Shown: positions 18,014 through 29,163 of the stretch, piece after piece | Numbering within the stretch: the stretch's first letter is position 1 | Layout: each line of letters opens with the position of its first letter | DNA from: Actinomyces sp. | GTDB taxonomy: Bacteria > Actinomycetota > Actinomycetes > Actinomycetales > Actinomycetaceae | NCBI GenBank assembly: GCA_022649165.1 | Contig: JALCNR010000002.1 | Location: 276,833-340,832, forward strand | Reading direction: 5' to 3' | Length of the DNA stretch: 64,000 nt | The notes under the pieces: generated by a model | The model's database searches: none | What the model was told of the DNA's origin: nothing | The model's input: the letters and a program-made list of their open reading frames with translations, nothing else | Made by a program: the position numbers and the translations under genes

Positions 18014-18571
18014 TCAGCGCGGACCGGTGATCAGCCGCAGTCGGCGGATGCCGGATGTCGGCAGCGAGATCACTTCGGCTGCGCCGCGGTCCCGCGTGTC
18101 CAGGCCGGAGGCGCCCGCGCGCGTCTCGATGTCGAGATGATCTGCGAAGACCGCGCGCACCGTTCCCTGGTGGATGCCGGCGTCGTGGTCGATGACGACC
18201 TCGGCCGCGTCCTCGGCGAGCTCCCGGAGGATGTGCCCGACCCCGACGGCGTGCCTGACGGAGGACTCGTCGACGGCGCTTGCCCCGAGCGGCCACACCG
18301 CCGCCACCGCGGTCAGCGGGATCAGCGAGTCCCCGCCCGGCGTGGCCAGCAGGACCCACGTGCGCGCGACGTCCTTCACCCGCCCCGACAGGCGCCCGCC
18401 CCCGCGCACGAGCACGGTGAGCCGCTCACCCGAGCGGGCCAGCAGCCGTGCGGCCAGGCTGACGCCGGCGCGCTCGGCGTCGGTGAGCTCCCCGACCAGC
18501 GCCTCCTCCAGCATCCGCCGTTCGGCGTCGAAGCGCCCCTCGAGGTCCGCGAGGTAGAGGTCCAGGTCCAC
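18014..18571 (-). CDS. Conserved actinobacterial protein of unknown function
   Basis: 185 residues. The first 40 (LDLYLADLEGRFDAERRMLE) are helical and acidic. The remainder has a beta-rich pattern (V-L-V-R-G-G-G-R-L-S-G-R-V-K-D-V, W-V-L-L, L-I-P-L-T-A-V) resembling a small-barrel fold, but no named family is certain. The GTG at 18571 is 6 nt after the hexamer GAGACT, pointing to a leaderless mRNA. It converges on the HTH gene. Confidence 0.6.
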   Translation of the reverse strand: MDLDLYLADLEGRFDAERRMLEEALVGELTDAERAGVSLAARLLARSGERLTVLVRGGGRLSGRVKDVARTWVLLATPGGDSLIPLTAVAAVWPLGASAVDESSVRHAVGVGHILRELAEDAAEVVIDHDAGIHQGTVRAVFADHLDIETRAGASGLDTRDRGAAEVISLPTSGIRRLRLITGPR

Positions 18572-18610
18572 AGCCTCAGTCTCACACAGACGGCGATGAA
18601 CCGGACGCGC

Positions 18611-18640
18611 TTGACATCGCGGATCACGCACTGCGACACT
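18611..18640 (+). promoter_or_regulatory. Housekeeping-type promoter for the LysM gene
   Basis: TTGACA (18611-18616), 18-nt spacer, GACACT (18635-18640). The -35 is perfect and the -10 fits the relaxed TANNNT form seen elsewhere in the window. Predicted start near 18647, with a leader of about 45 nt containing GAGGAG. Confidence 0.5.
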
Positions 18641-18691
18641 CATGGCATTCAACTGATATGAACTGAATCTAATTCGCACGCAGAGGAGCGC

Positions 18692-19456
18692 ATGATGTCG
18701 TCGACGTCGTCGTTTGACCGTCTCGCCGAGATCGCCGGATGGGTGCTCGGGCCTCCGTCTCTGGCCGTCCTCGCAGTGGCCGCGGCGACACTCCTCGACC
18801 CGCGGTCCGGCCATCCCGCCGAGCACAGTGTGGCCGGCATGACCGCCCTGCTCGCGGCCGTGATCCTGGCCTGGGGCCTCCTCTCGATGGTGGCCGCCCG
18901 CCTGGCCCTGCTCCCCGTCCTCCCGCGGATCGCCCGGCGCGCTCTCGCCAGGTCGGTGGAGCGTCTGGGCACCGGGCAGGCGAGGCGGACGCTCGCCCGG
19001 CACGGCAGCGCGGTCGCTCTGGGCGCCGGGCTCGCCGTCGGGTCGTTGGCGCCGGCGGCGCTGGCCTCTCCCGCGCCTCCTCCCGACGACCTCTCCTGGG
19101 GCGCGCAGGCGCCGGCGGAGGCGTCCGCCGTGTCCGGTGACGCTGCTCTCCCCGGGGACCCGGGGCCCACCGGCCCACTTCGGCGGGCGGCAGACGCCCT
19201 CGTCGCCCGCGAGGCGCCCGCACGGGCGGTCGATCGGGACGATCCGCCGCCTCTCCCCGCGCCCGCCACACATCTGGTGGTCCCGGGCGAGAGCCTGTGG
19301 TCGATCGCCGCCGACCTGGTGGCGCCCTCAGCCGGAGACGCCGGGATCGCCCAATTGTGGCCCGCGATCCACGCCGCCAACGCGGACTTGATCGGGGAGG
19401 ATCCGAGCCTCATCCGGCCCGGGCAGGTCCTCGTCATCCCGCAGGCCCGCCCATGA
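18692..19456 (+). CDS. Membrane protein with C-terminal LysM domain
   Basis: 254 residues. Two hydrophobic segments near 20-36 and 50-70, a third short one near 108-128 (A-V-A-L-G-A-G-L-A-V-G-S-L-A-P-A-A), a Pro/Ala-rich linker, and a LysM domain at about 195-250 (V-V-P-G-E-S-L-W-S-I-A ... L-I-R-P-G-Q-V-L-V-I-P). It probably tethers the protein to peptidoglycan. ATG 18692 and ATG 18695 are adjacent; GGAG (18685-18688) is better spaced for the second. ATGA overlap with the next gene. Confidence 0.8.
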   Translation: MMSSTSSFDRLAEIAGWVLGPPSLAVLAVAAATLLDPRSGHPAEHSVAGMTALLAAVILAWGLLSMVAARLALLPVLPRIARRALARSVERLGTGQARRTLARHGSAVALGAGLAVGSLAPAALASPAPPPDDLSWGAQAPAEASAVSGDAALPGDPGPTGPLRRAADALVAREAPARAVDRDDPPPLPAPATHLVVPGESLWSIAADLVAPSAGDAGIAQLWPAIHAANADLIGEDPSLIRPGQVLVIPQARP

Positions 19457-19959
19457 ACGGCGCGGCCGCCCGCGCCCTCGCCCGTCCGGGGGATGCCTGC
19501 GTGCGCTGGGATATGCGGCGCGACATGGACCCGGATGAGGTCCTCGATGTCGAGGAGCGGCTCCAGCGCGATCCCGCCCGGCCTCCGGAGGTCGCCTCCC
19601 TGCCCGACCCCCGTCAGTGGGCCTCGGGCCTGGCCCAGGGGGTCATGGAGATCCTTCAGGGCCTGCGCCCCCTCACCCAGCTACGCCGCTGGGTGGTCCC
19701 CGCCCTCTACGAGGAACTCGAGGCGGCCCGCGGGCGTGCCGCGCCCGCCACCGGGTCCGGCAACGCCGCCCCCGGGTCCGGGCCTCCCACCCGCGTGGCT
19801 CCGGCCTGCAGAGCCCAGTCGGCGCATGCGTGGCCGGTGCGCGAGGGCGTTGTCGAGGTCTGCGTCACGGTGCGCGTCGGCGCGCGCACGCGGGCCGTGG
19901 CGATGCGGCTCGAGGATTTCCGCGGCCGCTGGCTGGCGACCGCTCTCGATGTCGGATGA
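19453..19959 (+). CDS. Rv3235-family protein
   Basis: 168 residues. C-terminal domain with R-A-V-A-M-R-L-E-D-F-R-G-R-W-L-A-T-A-L-D-V-G, and a middle region W-A-S-G-L-A-Q-G-V-M-E-I-L-Q-G-L-R-P typical of the small actinobacterial Rv3235 family found next to secA. Function unknown. Translationally coupled to the LysM gene (ATGA) and convergent with secA, leaving 20 bp. Confidence 0.75.
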   Translation: MNGAAARALARPGDACVRWDMRRDMDPDEVLDVEERLQRDPARPPEVASLPDPRQWASGLAQGVMEILQGLRPLTQLRRWVVPALYEELEAARGRAAPATGSGNAAPGSGPPTRVAPACRAQSAHAWPVREGVVEVCVTVRVGARTRAVAMRLEDFRGRWLATALDVG

Positions 19960-19979
19960 GGTGAGGCGGGGCCGCCGCC

Positions 19980-22862
<2,883 letters not shown>

Positions 22863-22928
22863 CGCTGCTCCTGAACGTCGGGGCCGGGGCGTCGCCCCGG
22901 GCGCGCACCGGGGGCGCGCGCACCGCCC

Positions 22929-22934
22929 AGTGTA
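22929..22934 (-). promoter_or_regulatory. Candidate -10 of secA
   Basis: TACACT (22934-22929) would start transcription about 60 nt before the secA GTG. The leader is GC-rich and contains GGGGCGACGCCCC, a small hairpin. No -35 was recognised. Confidence 0.35.
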
Positions 22935-23033
22935 CGGAAGATGGCCCCGCAGCCGCGACCGGCGGGAGAGGTGCGGCCGGCCCATTCGCAGCCCGCGCCG
23001 GCGCCGACGAGGGCGATCCCTGCTCGATGGTCC

Positions 23034-23083
23034 CGGCTCTCCGCCGAGTGGACGCGGGCCCGCGTCCACTCGGCGGAGAGCCG
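23034..23083. terminator. Perfect 50-bp palindrome between hpf and secA
   Basis: Two uninterrupted 25-bp arms with dyad centre GGG|CCC at 23058/23059, no mismatch and no loop. It lies 30 bp downstream of the hpf stop, so a transcription terminator is the simplest reading; it has no U-tract. Cruciform extrusion or a protein-binding role is possible. Confidence 0.6.
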
Positions 23084-23112
23084 TCGGGACGGTCGACCGT
23101 CCCTGACGACGC

Positions 23113-23766
23113 TCAGGCGGAGATCTTCGTGTTCAGCCTGATGACGCCGTAGGTCCAGCCGTGACGGCGGTAGACGGCGCAGGGCTGCCTCGTCTCCTTG
23201 TCGACGAAGAGGAAGAAGGGGTGGCCGACCAGTTCCATCTGGTACAGGGCGTCGTCCACGCTCATCGGTTCGGCCTCATGGACCTTCTGCCGGACCACCA
23301 CCGGGGAGTCCCCGAGCTGTTCCTCGCGGGCCTCCCCCGGCCTGAGGTCCTGGGCGCTCCTGAGCGGAGGCTCGGCGGGCGGCTCCGGGGGCGCCGGCTC
23401 CTCGAGGCCGGCGAGGCCCTCGGGCACGGCATCCTCCACGATGTCGGCCGGGAGGCGCCGCCGATGGTCCTTGGCGCGGTCGCGCGCCCGGCGCAGCCGC
23501 TCGAAGAGCTTGTCCACCGCGATGTCGACCGCCGCGTAGCGGTCCCCGGACGCAGCCTCGGCGCGGATCACGGGTCCCTTGCCGAAGACGGTGATCTCGA
23601 TCCGCTCGGCGGTGTCGGCCTGCCGGGGGTTGCGCTCGTGGGTCAGCTCGACGTCCGCGCGCTGTGCCCGCGGGTAGAACTGCGTGGTCTTCGAGACCTT
23701 CTCCTCGACGTAGTCCCGGAAATTCGGGTGGATCTCGGCGTTGCGTCCGACGACGGTGATGTCCAT
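23113..23766 (-). CDS. hpf: Ribosome hibernation-promoting factor, long form
   Basis: 217 residues. N-terminal HPF/RaiA domain ([18 protein letters not shown], then [12 protein letters not shown]) that binds the 30S decoding region, an acidic Pro-rich linker (about 115-150), and the C-terminal dimerisation domain ([21 protein letters not shown]) that makes 100S ribosomes. A GGAGG lies 5 nt before the ATG. The order hpf-secA, with comF upstream, matches Rv3242c-Rv3240c. Confidence 0.95.
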   Translation of the reverse strand: MDITVVGRNAEIHPNFRDYVEEKVSKTTQFYPRAQRADVELTHERNPRQADTAERIEITVFGKGPVIRAEAASGDRYAAVDIAVDKLFERLRRARDRAKDHRRRLPADIVEDAVPEGLAGLEEPAPPEPPAEPPLRSAQDLRPGEAREEQLGDSPVVVRQKVHEAEPMSVDDALYQMELVGHPFFLFVDKETRQPCAVYRRHGWTYGVIRLNTKISA

Positions 23767-23998
23767 GTTGTCCTCCAGGGGAACTTCTGCGGGACCTGGC
23801 CCGCACGACCGATGTCCGGGCGCCTCATCGCCCCGGACCGTGAGCGTGGCTACCACCCCCCTGTGTCGACGCAGTTCACGCGGCTTTTCTTCGGCGCGTG
23901 ACCCGTCTGTTGTCTCATCTGCCCATGGTACGACAACATCGTGACGCAGGTCATACGAAAGGGGGTGCCCACGCGGCGGGCCTCGGACGGCGCCCGGC
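23767..23998. promoter_or_regulatory. hpf upstream region
   Basis: No gene is supported. It contains an inverted repeat GTTGTC (23909-23914)/GACAAC (23932-23937) about 145-170 bp before the hpf start that could be an operator. No clear -35/-10 pair was found. Confidence 0.3.
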
Positions 23999-24736
23999 TC
24001 ACCCCGCCCTCGGTCCCGCTCGGCACAGGGCCGCCGCCGCCACGGTCCCCGTCCCGCACACCCGGGCGAGCTCGCGCAGGGTCGCCCCCGTCGTGATGAC
24101 GTCGTCGACCAAGACCACCGCGACACCCGGCGGGACGTCGGCGGCGGAGGCCATCGACCCGGCGCGCCCCGACCGCCGTTCCTCCGCGGAGCGCCCGGAC
24201 TGGGAGGGCGCCCCCGCCCTCAGCCGGACGCAGGAGATCACCCGGACCCGCAGGCCCGTGCTCCGCGCCAGTGCGGACCCGACGCCCCGGGCCACGTCGG
24301 GCGCCACCATCTGGCCGCGGAAACGCCGTCTCCACCCTGAGGGCGCCGGCACCACCCAGATGTCCTCGGCCTCGCCGCGCGCGCCGCCCACCAGCCCGGA
24401 GGCGGCGACGCCCTCGCCCAGGGCCCGGCCGGCGCGTTCCAGGAAACCGGCGAGCCCGACGCGCTCCCCGTGCTTGGCGGCCAGGACGATCCGGCGCAGG
24501 CGGCCCTCGTACTCCCCGAGGGTCCACACACCCAGGTCGGGGCCCGGCGGGGAGGTCTCGAGGACATGCCAGTCGGGCTCCGTCCCATCGGCCAACCGCG
24601 CGCACGCCGGGCACAGCACGGTGTCCCAGATCCCGCAGCCGACGCACTGGACCGGCAGGAGGGCGTCGAGGAGGCGCGCGGCGAACCCGGACGGGCCTCC
24701 CGCCCCGTTCGCTCCCCGCACGCCCATGATCTCCAT
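23999..24736 (-). CDS. comF: ComF-family amidophosphoribosyltransferase-like protein
   Basis: 245 residues. An N-terminal four-Cys zinc motif (C-V-G-C-x9-C-P-A-C) and a C-terminal phosphoribosyltransferase domain with the PRPP loop VVLVDDVITTGATL. ComF proteins are tied to DNA uptake in naturally competent bacteria; in actinobacteria the role is unproven. Start is uncertain: ATG 24736 or ATG 24727, neither with a clear SD. It lies 112 bp after lpqB. Confidence 0.85.
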   Translation of the reverse strand: MEIMGVRGANGAGGPSGFAARLLDALLPVQCVGCGIWDTVLCPACARLADGTEPDWHVLETSPPGPDLGVWTLGEYEGRLRRIVLAAKHGERVGLAGFLERAGRALGEGVAASGLVGGARGEAEDIWVVPAPSGWRRRFRGQMVAPDVARGVGSALARSTGLRVRVISCVRLRAGAPSQSGRSAEERRSGRAGSMASAADVPPGVAVVLVDDVITTGATLRELARVCGTGTVAAAALCRAGPRAG

Positions 24737-24848
24737 GGCACCCGGCGGCTCGCCGGCCGTCGAGCCGCCACCGGCCCGGTTGTGGACACGGCGCGGCTCC
24801 GGGGGACCGCTGTGGACGGCTCCGGGCACGTGCGAGGCCGGTGGGACG

Positions 24849-26672
24849 TCAGCCCGGATAGCGCAGGCCTGCGAGATCGCCGCCGACCGACTGCCACACC
24901 GACCCCGACCGGGCATAGACCTGCCCGTCGGACGTCGTGACATACACGTTGGTCGAGGCCGCTCCGCCCGTGAGCCGTTCCGCCTTCCCCGAGGGGAAGG
25001 CCAGCGTCGTGAGGAAGCCCCCCAGGGGGACGGTCGCCAGCTCCGACGCGCTCGCGGATCCCCCGCCGGCCCCGCCACCGAAACCGCCTCCCGCCGCGGG
25101 CCCCGCGCCCGACGACGCCCCGGCGTCTCGGAGCGCGACCACGGTGGTCCGCCCGGCCCAGGACACGTCGGCGACGCCCACCGACAGGCCGGAGACCGCC
25201 ACCGGGGTGCCCACGCTCGTTGGCTTGCCCGCCGCGTCGCGGCCGATCGCCGCCACCCACACGCTGCGCGTCCCTCCCGACACGCGCAGCATCGCCAGCC
25301 GCGCGCCATCGGGTGACACGCGCAGGGCTTCCACGGCCGAGGAGTCTCTGAACGGGGCGTCCAGGGTGAGGTCCTCCCCGTCGTCCCCCGCGACCAGGAT
25401 CGCGCCGCCCGCCGCCGACGACGCGGTCCACACCCATCCCCACCGGTCCACCGACGGCGCCGTCGGCGACTCGACCGCGTGGTCCGTGCGGGCTCCGCTG
25501 GTCCCCGAGAGCACAGCCAGCCCGTCGGCGTTCAGCCAGGCGATCGTCGAGCCGGAGATCGGGGCGATCGCCGGATCGCGGGGGTTCTCGCCCAACTCGC
25601 CCCGAGGCACGACCGTCTGCGCGACCGAGGTCCCCGTCACGCGCACCAGGCCGTCCTCGCTGAGCGCGACGGCGGAGTCCAGGGCGTACTCCGGGCCGGC
25701 CGGCAGGTCGTCGACGTCGATGCCGGTCCCCGAGACGGACAGGTCGACGGTCGACACGGTGGACGCCTGCGTGAGCGTGGCCTGGATCTGCCAGGCGAGG
25801 AGCCGCTCGGCGGCATCGTCCGCGGGGAACGTCGCCGACAGGTCGACATGGGCGACGTGGTCGGTGATGGCCACGCCCTGCGACGGAAGGGTCGCGCCCT
25901 CGGGGATGGCCGAGGACACGGCCGGAGCGATCTCCTCCGAGGGGCCGCCCAGCAGACCGACGAGCAGATACGTGGCCAGCCGCCGCGCCGGGTACCACCG
26001 CGGATCCGCCACCAGGGCGTCACCCGTCGTCGAGGGGAAGTACAGGTCGGCCTGCTGGTAGGCGCTGGTGAACGACGTCTCCGACAGCACGACGCCGTCG
26101 TCCAGCGCATTGATGCGCCACTCGCCGTCCTCCGCGGTGAGGGCGAACTCGTGGACGATCCGCGCGTCCGCGTCGGCGCGCGTGAGGATCCCCTGGTCGT
26201 CGACGGTGGCCACGGCGGCGGCCGTCAACGTGACGGTCAGTGCCGCCCCGGGGGTCGCCTCCGGAGCGGACGTCGACTCGCCGTCCCCTTCGCCTCCGTC
26301 GGGGTCCGCGTCCCCTCCCCCGCTGAACGAGGGCGATGTGTCGGTGGCGTAGACCTGGACGAGCGTCTCCGGATGCCAGGAGCGCGAGGCGGCGTCCGTG
26401 AGGAACTGGCGGGCCGTCGCGAAGTCGTCGGTGGTGCCGGCCGCGCAGGCCAGGAGGAAGTCCTTGACCAGAGCCTGTGGACTGGAGCCCTTCGCCGGTC
26501 CGTCCGCCGACAGGTCCAGCGGATCCGACGTGGGCACGGAGACGTCGAAGGGCTGGGGCGAGCCGGAGTCCGGCAGTGCCGAGCAGCCGGCCAGTCCCAG
26601 GGCCAGCGCCGCGGAGATCCCCATGGCGGCCAGTGCTCCCGGCAGGCGGCGCTGTCCTTGTCCCTGCTTCAT
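24849..26672 (-). CDS. lpqB: Lipoprotein LpqB
   Basis: 607 residues. Signal peptide with lipobox L-A-G-C (Cys at about 29), a GerMN domain in the first half (T-Y-L-L-V-G-L-L-G-G-P-S-E-E) and a beta-propeller-like C-terminal half (repeated V-S-P-D-G-A-R-L-A and W-V-A-A-I). In mycobacteria LpqB interacts with MtrB and modulates MtrAB signalling for cell division and wall homeostasis. Its ATG overlaps the mtrB stop (ATGA), with GGAGG upstream. Confidence 0.93.
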   Translation of the reverse strand: MKQGQGQRRLPGALAAMGISAALALGLAGCSALPDSGSPQPFDVSVPTSDPLDLSADGPAKGSSPQALVKDFLLACAAGTTDDFATARQFLTDAASRSWHPETLVQVYATDTSPSFSGGGDADPDGGEGDGESTSAPEATPGAALTVTLTAAAVATVDDQGILTRADADARIVHEFALTAEDGEWRINALDDGVVLSETSFTSAYQQADLYFPSTTGDALVADPRWYPARRLATYLLVGLLGGPSEEIAPAVSSAIPEGATLPSQGVAITDHVAHVDLSATFPADDAAERLLAWQIQATLTQASTVSTVDLSVSGTGIDVDDLPAGPEYALDSAVALSEDGLVRVTGTSVAQTVVPRGELGENPRDPAIAPISGSTIAWLNADGLAVLSGTSGARTDHAVESPTAPSVDRWGWVWTASSAAGGAILVAGDDGEDLTLDAPFRDSSAVEALRVSPDGARLAMLRVSGGTRSVWVAAIGRDAAGKPTSVGTPVAVSGLSVGVADVSWAGRTTVVALRDAGASSGAGPAAGGGFGGGAGGGSASASELATVPLGGFLTTLAFPSGKAERLTGGAASTNVYVTTSDGQVYARSGSVWQSVGGDLAGLRYPG

Positions 26673-28339
26673 GCCTCCTCCTCCCACAGTGCGAGCGGAC
26701 GCGACGCGACCTCGTCCCCCGCCACCCGCGGGACGACGACCAGGAACGATGAGCCGACCCCCAGCTCGCCCCACGCCTCAAGCACGCCGTGGTGCAGGGC
26801 GACATCCTCCCGGGCGATGGACAGGCCCAGCCCCGTGCCGCCGGTGGTGCGCGTGCGCGCGGGATCGGCCCGGAAGAAACGGTCGAAGACGTGCGCGATC
26901 GTCTGCTCGCTCATGCCCACGCCGTGGTCGCGGACCCGGACCGCGACATCGGTGTCGGAGGCGGCCACGGTGATGACCACCGGCAGGCCGTCGGCGTGCT
27001 CGACGGCGTTGACCAGGAGGTTGCGCAGGACGCGCTCGATACGCCGGACGTCGACCTCCGCAGCGCAGCGCTGGTCGGGCTCCTCGACGCGGACCTCGAC
27101 GCCCAGGGTGGCAGCGAGCTCGGCGTTCGCGTCGACGACCTTGCCGACGACGGTCCGCAGGTCGGCGGACTCGGCGTCGAGCAGCGCGGACTGGGCGTCA
27201 TAACGGGAGATCTCCAGCAGGTCCGCCAGCATCGACTCGAAACGGTCGACCTGTTCGTGGAGCAGCTCCGTCGAGCGCTTCGTCGCGGGCCCGAAGGAGC
27301 CGCGATCCTCCCAGATGACGTCCTCGGCCATGCGGATCGTGGTGAGCGGGGTGCGCAGCTCGTGGGAGACGTCGGAGACGAAGCGCTGCTGGAGCCGGGA
27401 GAGCTCGTCGTATTCCGCGATCTTGTTCTGGAGGCTGGAGGCCATGTTGTTGAAGGCCTGCCCCAGCTGGGCCATCTCGTCGTCGCCCTGGGCGTCCACG
27501 CGGGTGTCCAGGTCGCCGTCGGCCAGTTCGGAGGCGGCCCGCGCGGTCTGCCGCACGGGGCGCAGCAGGTGGTAGAGCACCCAGAACACGCCGGTCGGCA
27601 GCGCGATGATGATCGGGAGTGCCCCCAGCCCCAGCACGCGCATCACCATGTCGATGACCGTCTGCTCGGACTGGAGGGAGTAGACGATGTACATCTCGTA
27701 GTCGCCGGCCCGGGGCAGGCTGACCATCATCCCGACGGCGATGCCGGGCTCCCCCTCGCCGTCGGTGTCCGCGGGGACCCGCACGGACTGCCAGTAGGCG
27801 TGGTCGCCGCTCCTGACGTCCTCGCGCAGGTCGTCGGTGACGACCGCTCGCATGGCGGCGCTGCCGATCTCATTGATGCGGAACTCGTCGGGCGAGTCCG
27901 GAGGGCGGATGAGCAGCACGGACTCCGCTCCGGCGCCCGCCGCCGACCCGCGCGCCGTCTCGATGACCTCGCGGGCGGCCTCCTGGACCTGGTCGGTGGT
28001 CGAGGCCGTCGACTGGTCGAAGGCCGACTGCGCCGTGGAGAATCTCAGCGACGCGTCGTCGAGGATGATGTCGCGCCGGTTCTCGAACACGGACGAGCGC
28101 AGCTGGGCCGAGGTGACCGCCGCGAACAGGACGAGGATCACGGCCGCGGCCGCCGTCATCGACACGGCGATGCGCACCGAGAGGGAACGGCGCACCCAGG
28201 ACGCGGGCGCCGAACCGGCGGCGGCGGCCCGCAGGCGGCGCGCCCAGCCGGGCACGCGCACCCGCTCCTTGAGGGGGCGCCGACGCGGGGGCTCTGGCGG
28301 AGTCTGCGTCCCCGACGGCTCAGGATCCTGTTCCGGCAC
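26669..28339 (-). CDS. mtrB: Sensor histidine kinase MtrB
   Basis: 556 residues. TM1 near 58-77 and TM2 near 235-255 flank an extracellular sensor domain, followed by HAMP, the H-box S-H-E-L-R-T-P-L, N-box N-L-L-V-N-A-V-E-H, G1 D-H-G-V-G-M and G2 G-G-T-G-L-G-L. It phosphorylates MtrA. The start is a GTG that overlaps the end of mtrA by 20 bp, and the stop overlaps lpqB, so all three genes form one coupled unit. Confidence 0.95.
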   Translation of the reverse strand: MPEQDPEPSGTQTPPEPPRRRPLKERVRVPGWARRLRAAAAGSAPASWVRRSLSVRIAVSMTAAAAVILVLFAAVTSAQLRSSVFENRRDIILDDASLRFSTAQSAFDQSTASTTDQVQEAAREVIETARGSAAGAGAESVLLIRPPDSPDEFRINEIGSAAMRAVVTDDLREDVRSGDHAYWQSVRVPADTDGEGEPGIAVGMMVSLPRAGDYEMYIVYSLQSEQTVIDMVMRVLGLGALPIIIALPTGVFWVLYHLLRPVRQTARAASELADGDLDTRVDAQGDDEMAQLGQAFNNMASSLQNKIAEYDELSRLQQRFVSDVSHELRTPLTTIRMAEDVIWEDRGSFGPATKRSTELLHEQVDRFESMLADLLEISRYDAQSALLDAESADLRTVVGKVVDANAELAATLGVEVRVEEPDQRCAAEVDVRRIERVLRNLLVNAVEHADGLPVVITVAASDTDVAVRVRDHGVGMSEQTIAHVFDRFFRADPARTRTTGGTGLGLSIAREDVALHHGVLEAWGELGVGSSFLVVVPRVAGDEVASRPLALWEEEA

Positions 28340-29000
28340 GGTACCCGACCCCGCGGACGGTGACGACGACCTCGGGATTCTCCGGGTCTCGTTCGATCTT
28401 GGAACGCAGGCGCTGCACGTGGACGTTCACCAGCCGCGTGTCCGCGGCGTGCCGGTATCCCCACACCTTCTCAAGCAGCTCCTCACGGGTGAAGACCTTC
28501 CACGGCGAGCGCCCCAACGCCACCAGGAGGTCGAACTCCAGCGGGGTGAGGGAGATCTCCTCCTCCCCGCGGCGCACGACGTGCGCGGGCACGTCGATGC
28601 TGATCTCGCCGAGCACCAGGCGCTCGTCGCCGATCTCGTCGTGGCGGCGCAGGCGTGCTCGGACCCTGGCGACCAGCTCCTTCGGCTTGAAGGGCTTGGG
28701 GACGTAGTCATCCGCGCCCGCCTCCAGGCCCGCGACGACGTCGGCCGTGTCCGAACGAGCCGTCAGCATGACGATCGGGACATCGGACTCCCTACGGATC
28801 CTGCGCGCGATCTCGATGCCGTCGACGTGGGGCAACATGAGGTCCAGCAGCACCAGGTCCGGAGCCTCCGCGCGGAACTCGTCGAGCGCTTCCGCTCCGT
28901 CGTACACGGAGGACACGGTGAAGCCCTCGGCCTCCAGGACGATGCCGATCATCTCAGCCAAGGCGACGTCGTCGTCGACGACGAGGATGCGGGCGCTCAT
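28320..29000 (-). CDS. mtrA: Response regulator MtrA (OmpR/PhoB type)
   Basis: 226 residues. Receiver domain with acidic pair D-D-D (9-11), phospho-acceptor in L-L-D-L-M-L-P (about D53) and K-P-F; a C-terminal winged helix (T-P-L-E-F-D-L-L, V-W-G-Y-R-H-A-A-D-T-R-L-V-N-V-H). Essential in several actinobacteria, controlling cell-wall hydrolases and replication/division timing. A direct repeat abutting its own start codon suggests autoregulation. Confidence 0.96.
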   Translation of the reverse strand: MSARILVVDDDVALAEMIGIVLEAEGFTVSSVYDGAEALDEFRAEAPDLVLLDLMLPHVDGIEIARRIRRESDVPIVMLTARSDTADVVAGLEAGADDYVPKPFKPKELVARVRARLRRHDEIGDERLVLGEISIDVPAHVVRRGEEEISLTPLEFDLLVALGRSPWKVFTREELLEKVWGYRHAADTRLVNVHVQRLRSKIERDPENPEVVVTVRGVGYRAGTGS

Positions 29001-29032
29001 GTCACGATCGTGTCACGACGAGGGCGATTATG
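29001..29032 (-). promoter_or_regulatory. mtrA promoter with putative MtrA box
   Basis: CATAAT at 29032-29027 is a good -10, so transcription would start near 29020. Just downstream are two direct copies of GTCACGA (29001-29007 and 29012-29018), 11 bp apart, reading GTGAC-N6-GTGAC on the coding strand and ending at the ATG. This resembles the GTCAC direct-repeat sites reported for MtrA. Confidence 0.5.
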
Positions 29033-29163
29033 CACCCGACGCGCCCGGCCGCGGCGCCGGCGCGTGGTCAGCGGAGAGGACACCGGTGCTGGGCGCGCGG
29101 TGGTTGCCGTGGCACGATGGACACCGAACGACCTCGCCTCACGGCCGCGACCGGAAGGACGCC

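Noticed and set aside
28320..28339. 20-bp mtrA/mtrB overlap as a frameshift
   Set aside because: Both proteins are complete; the overlap is compatible with coupled translation from the GTG.
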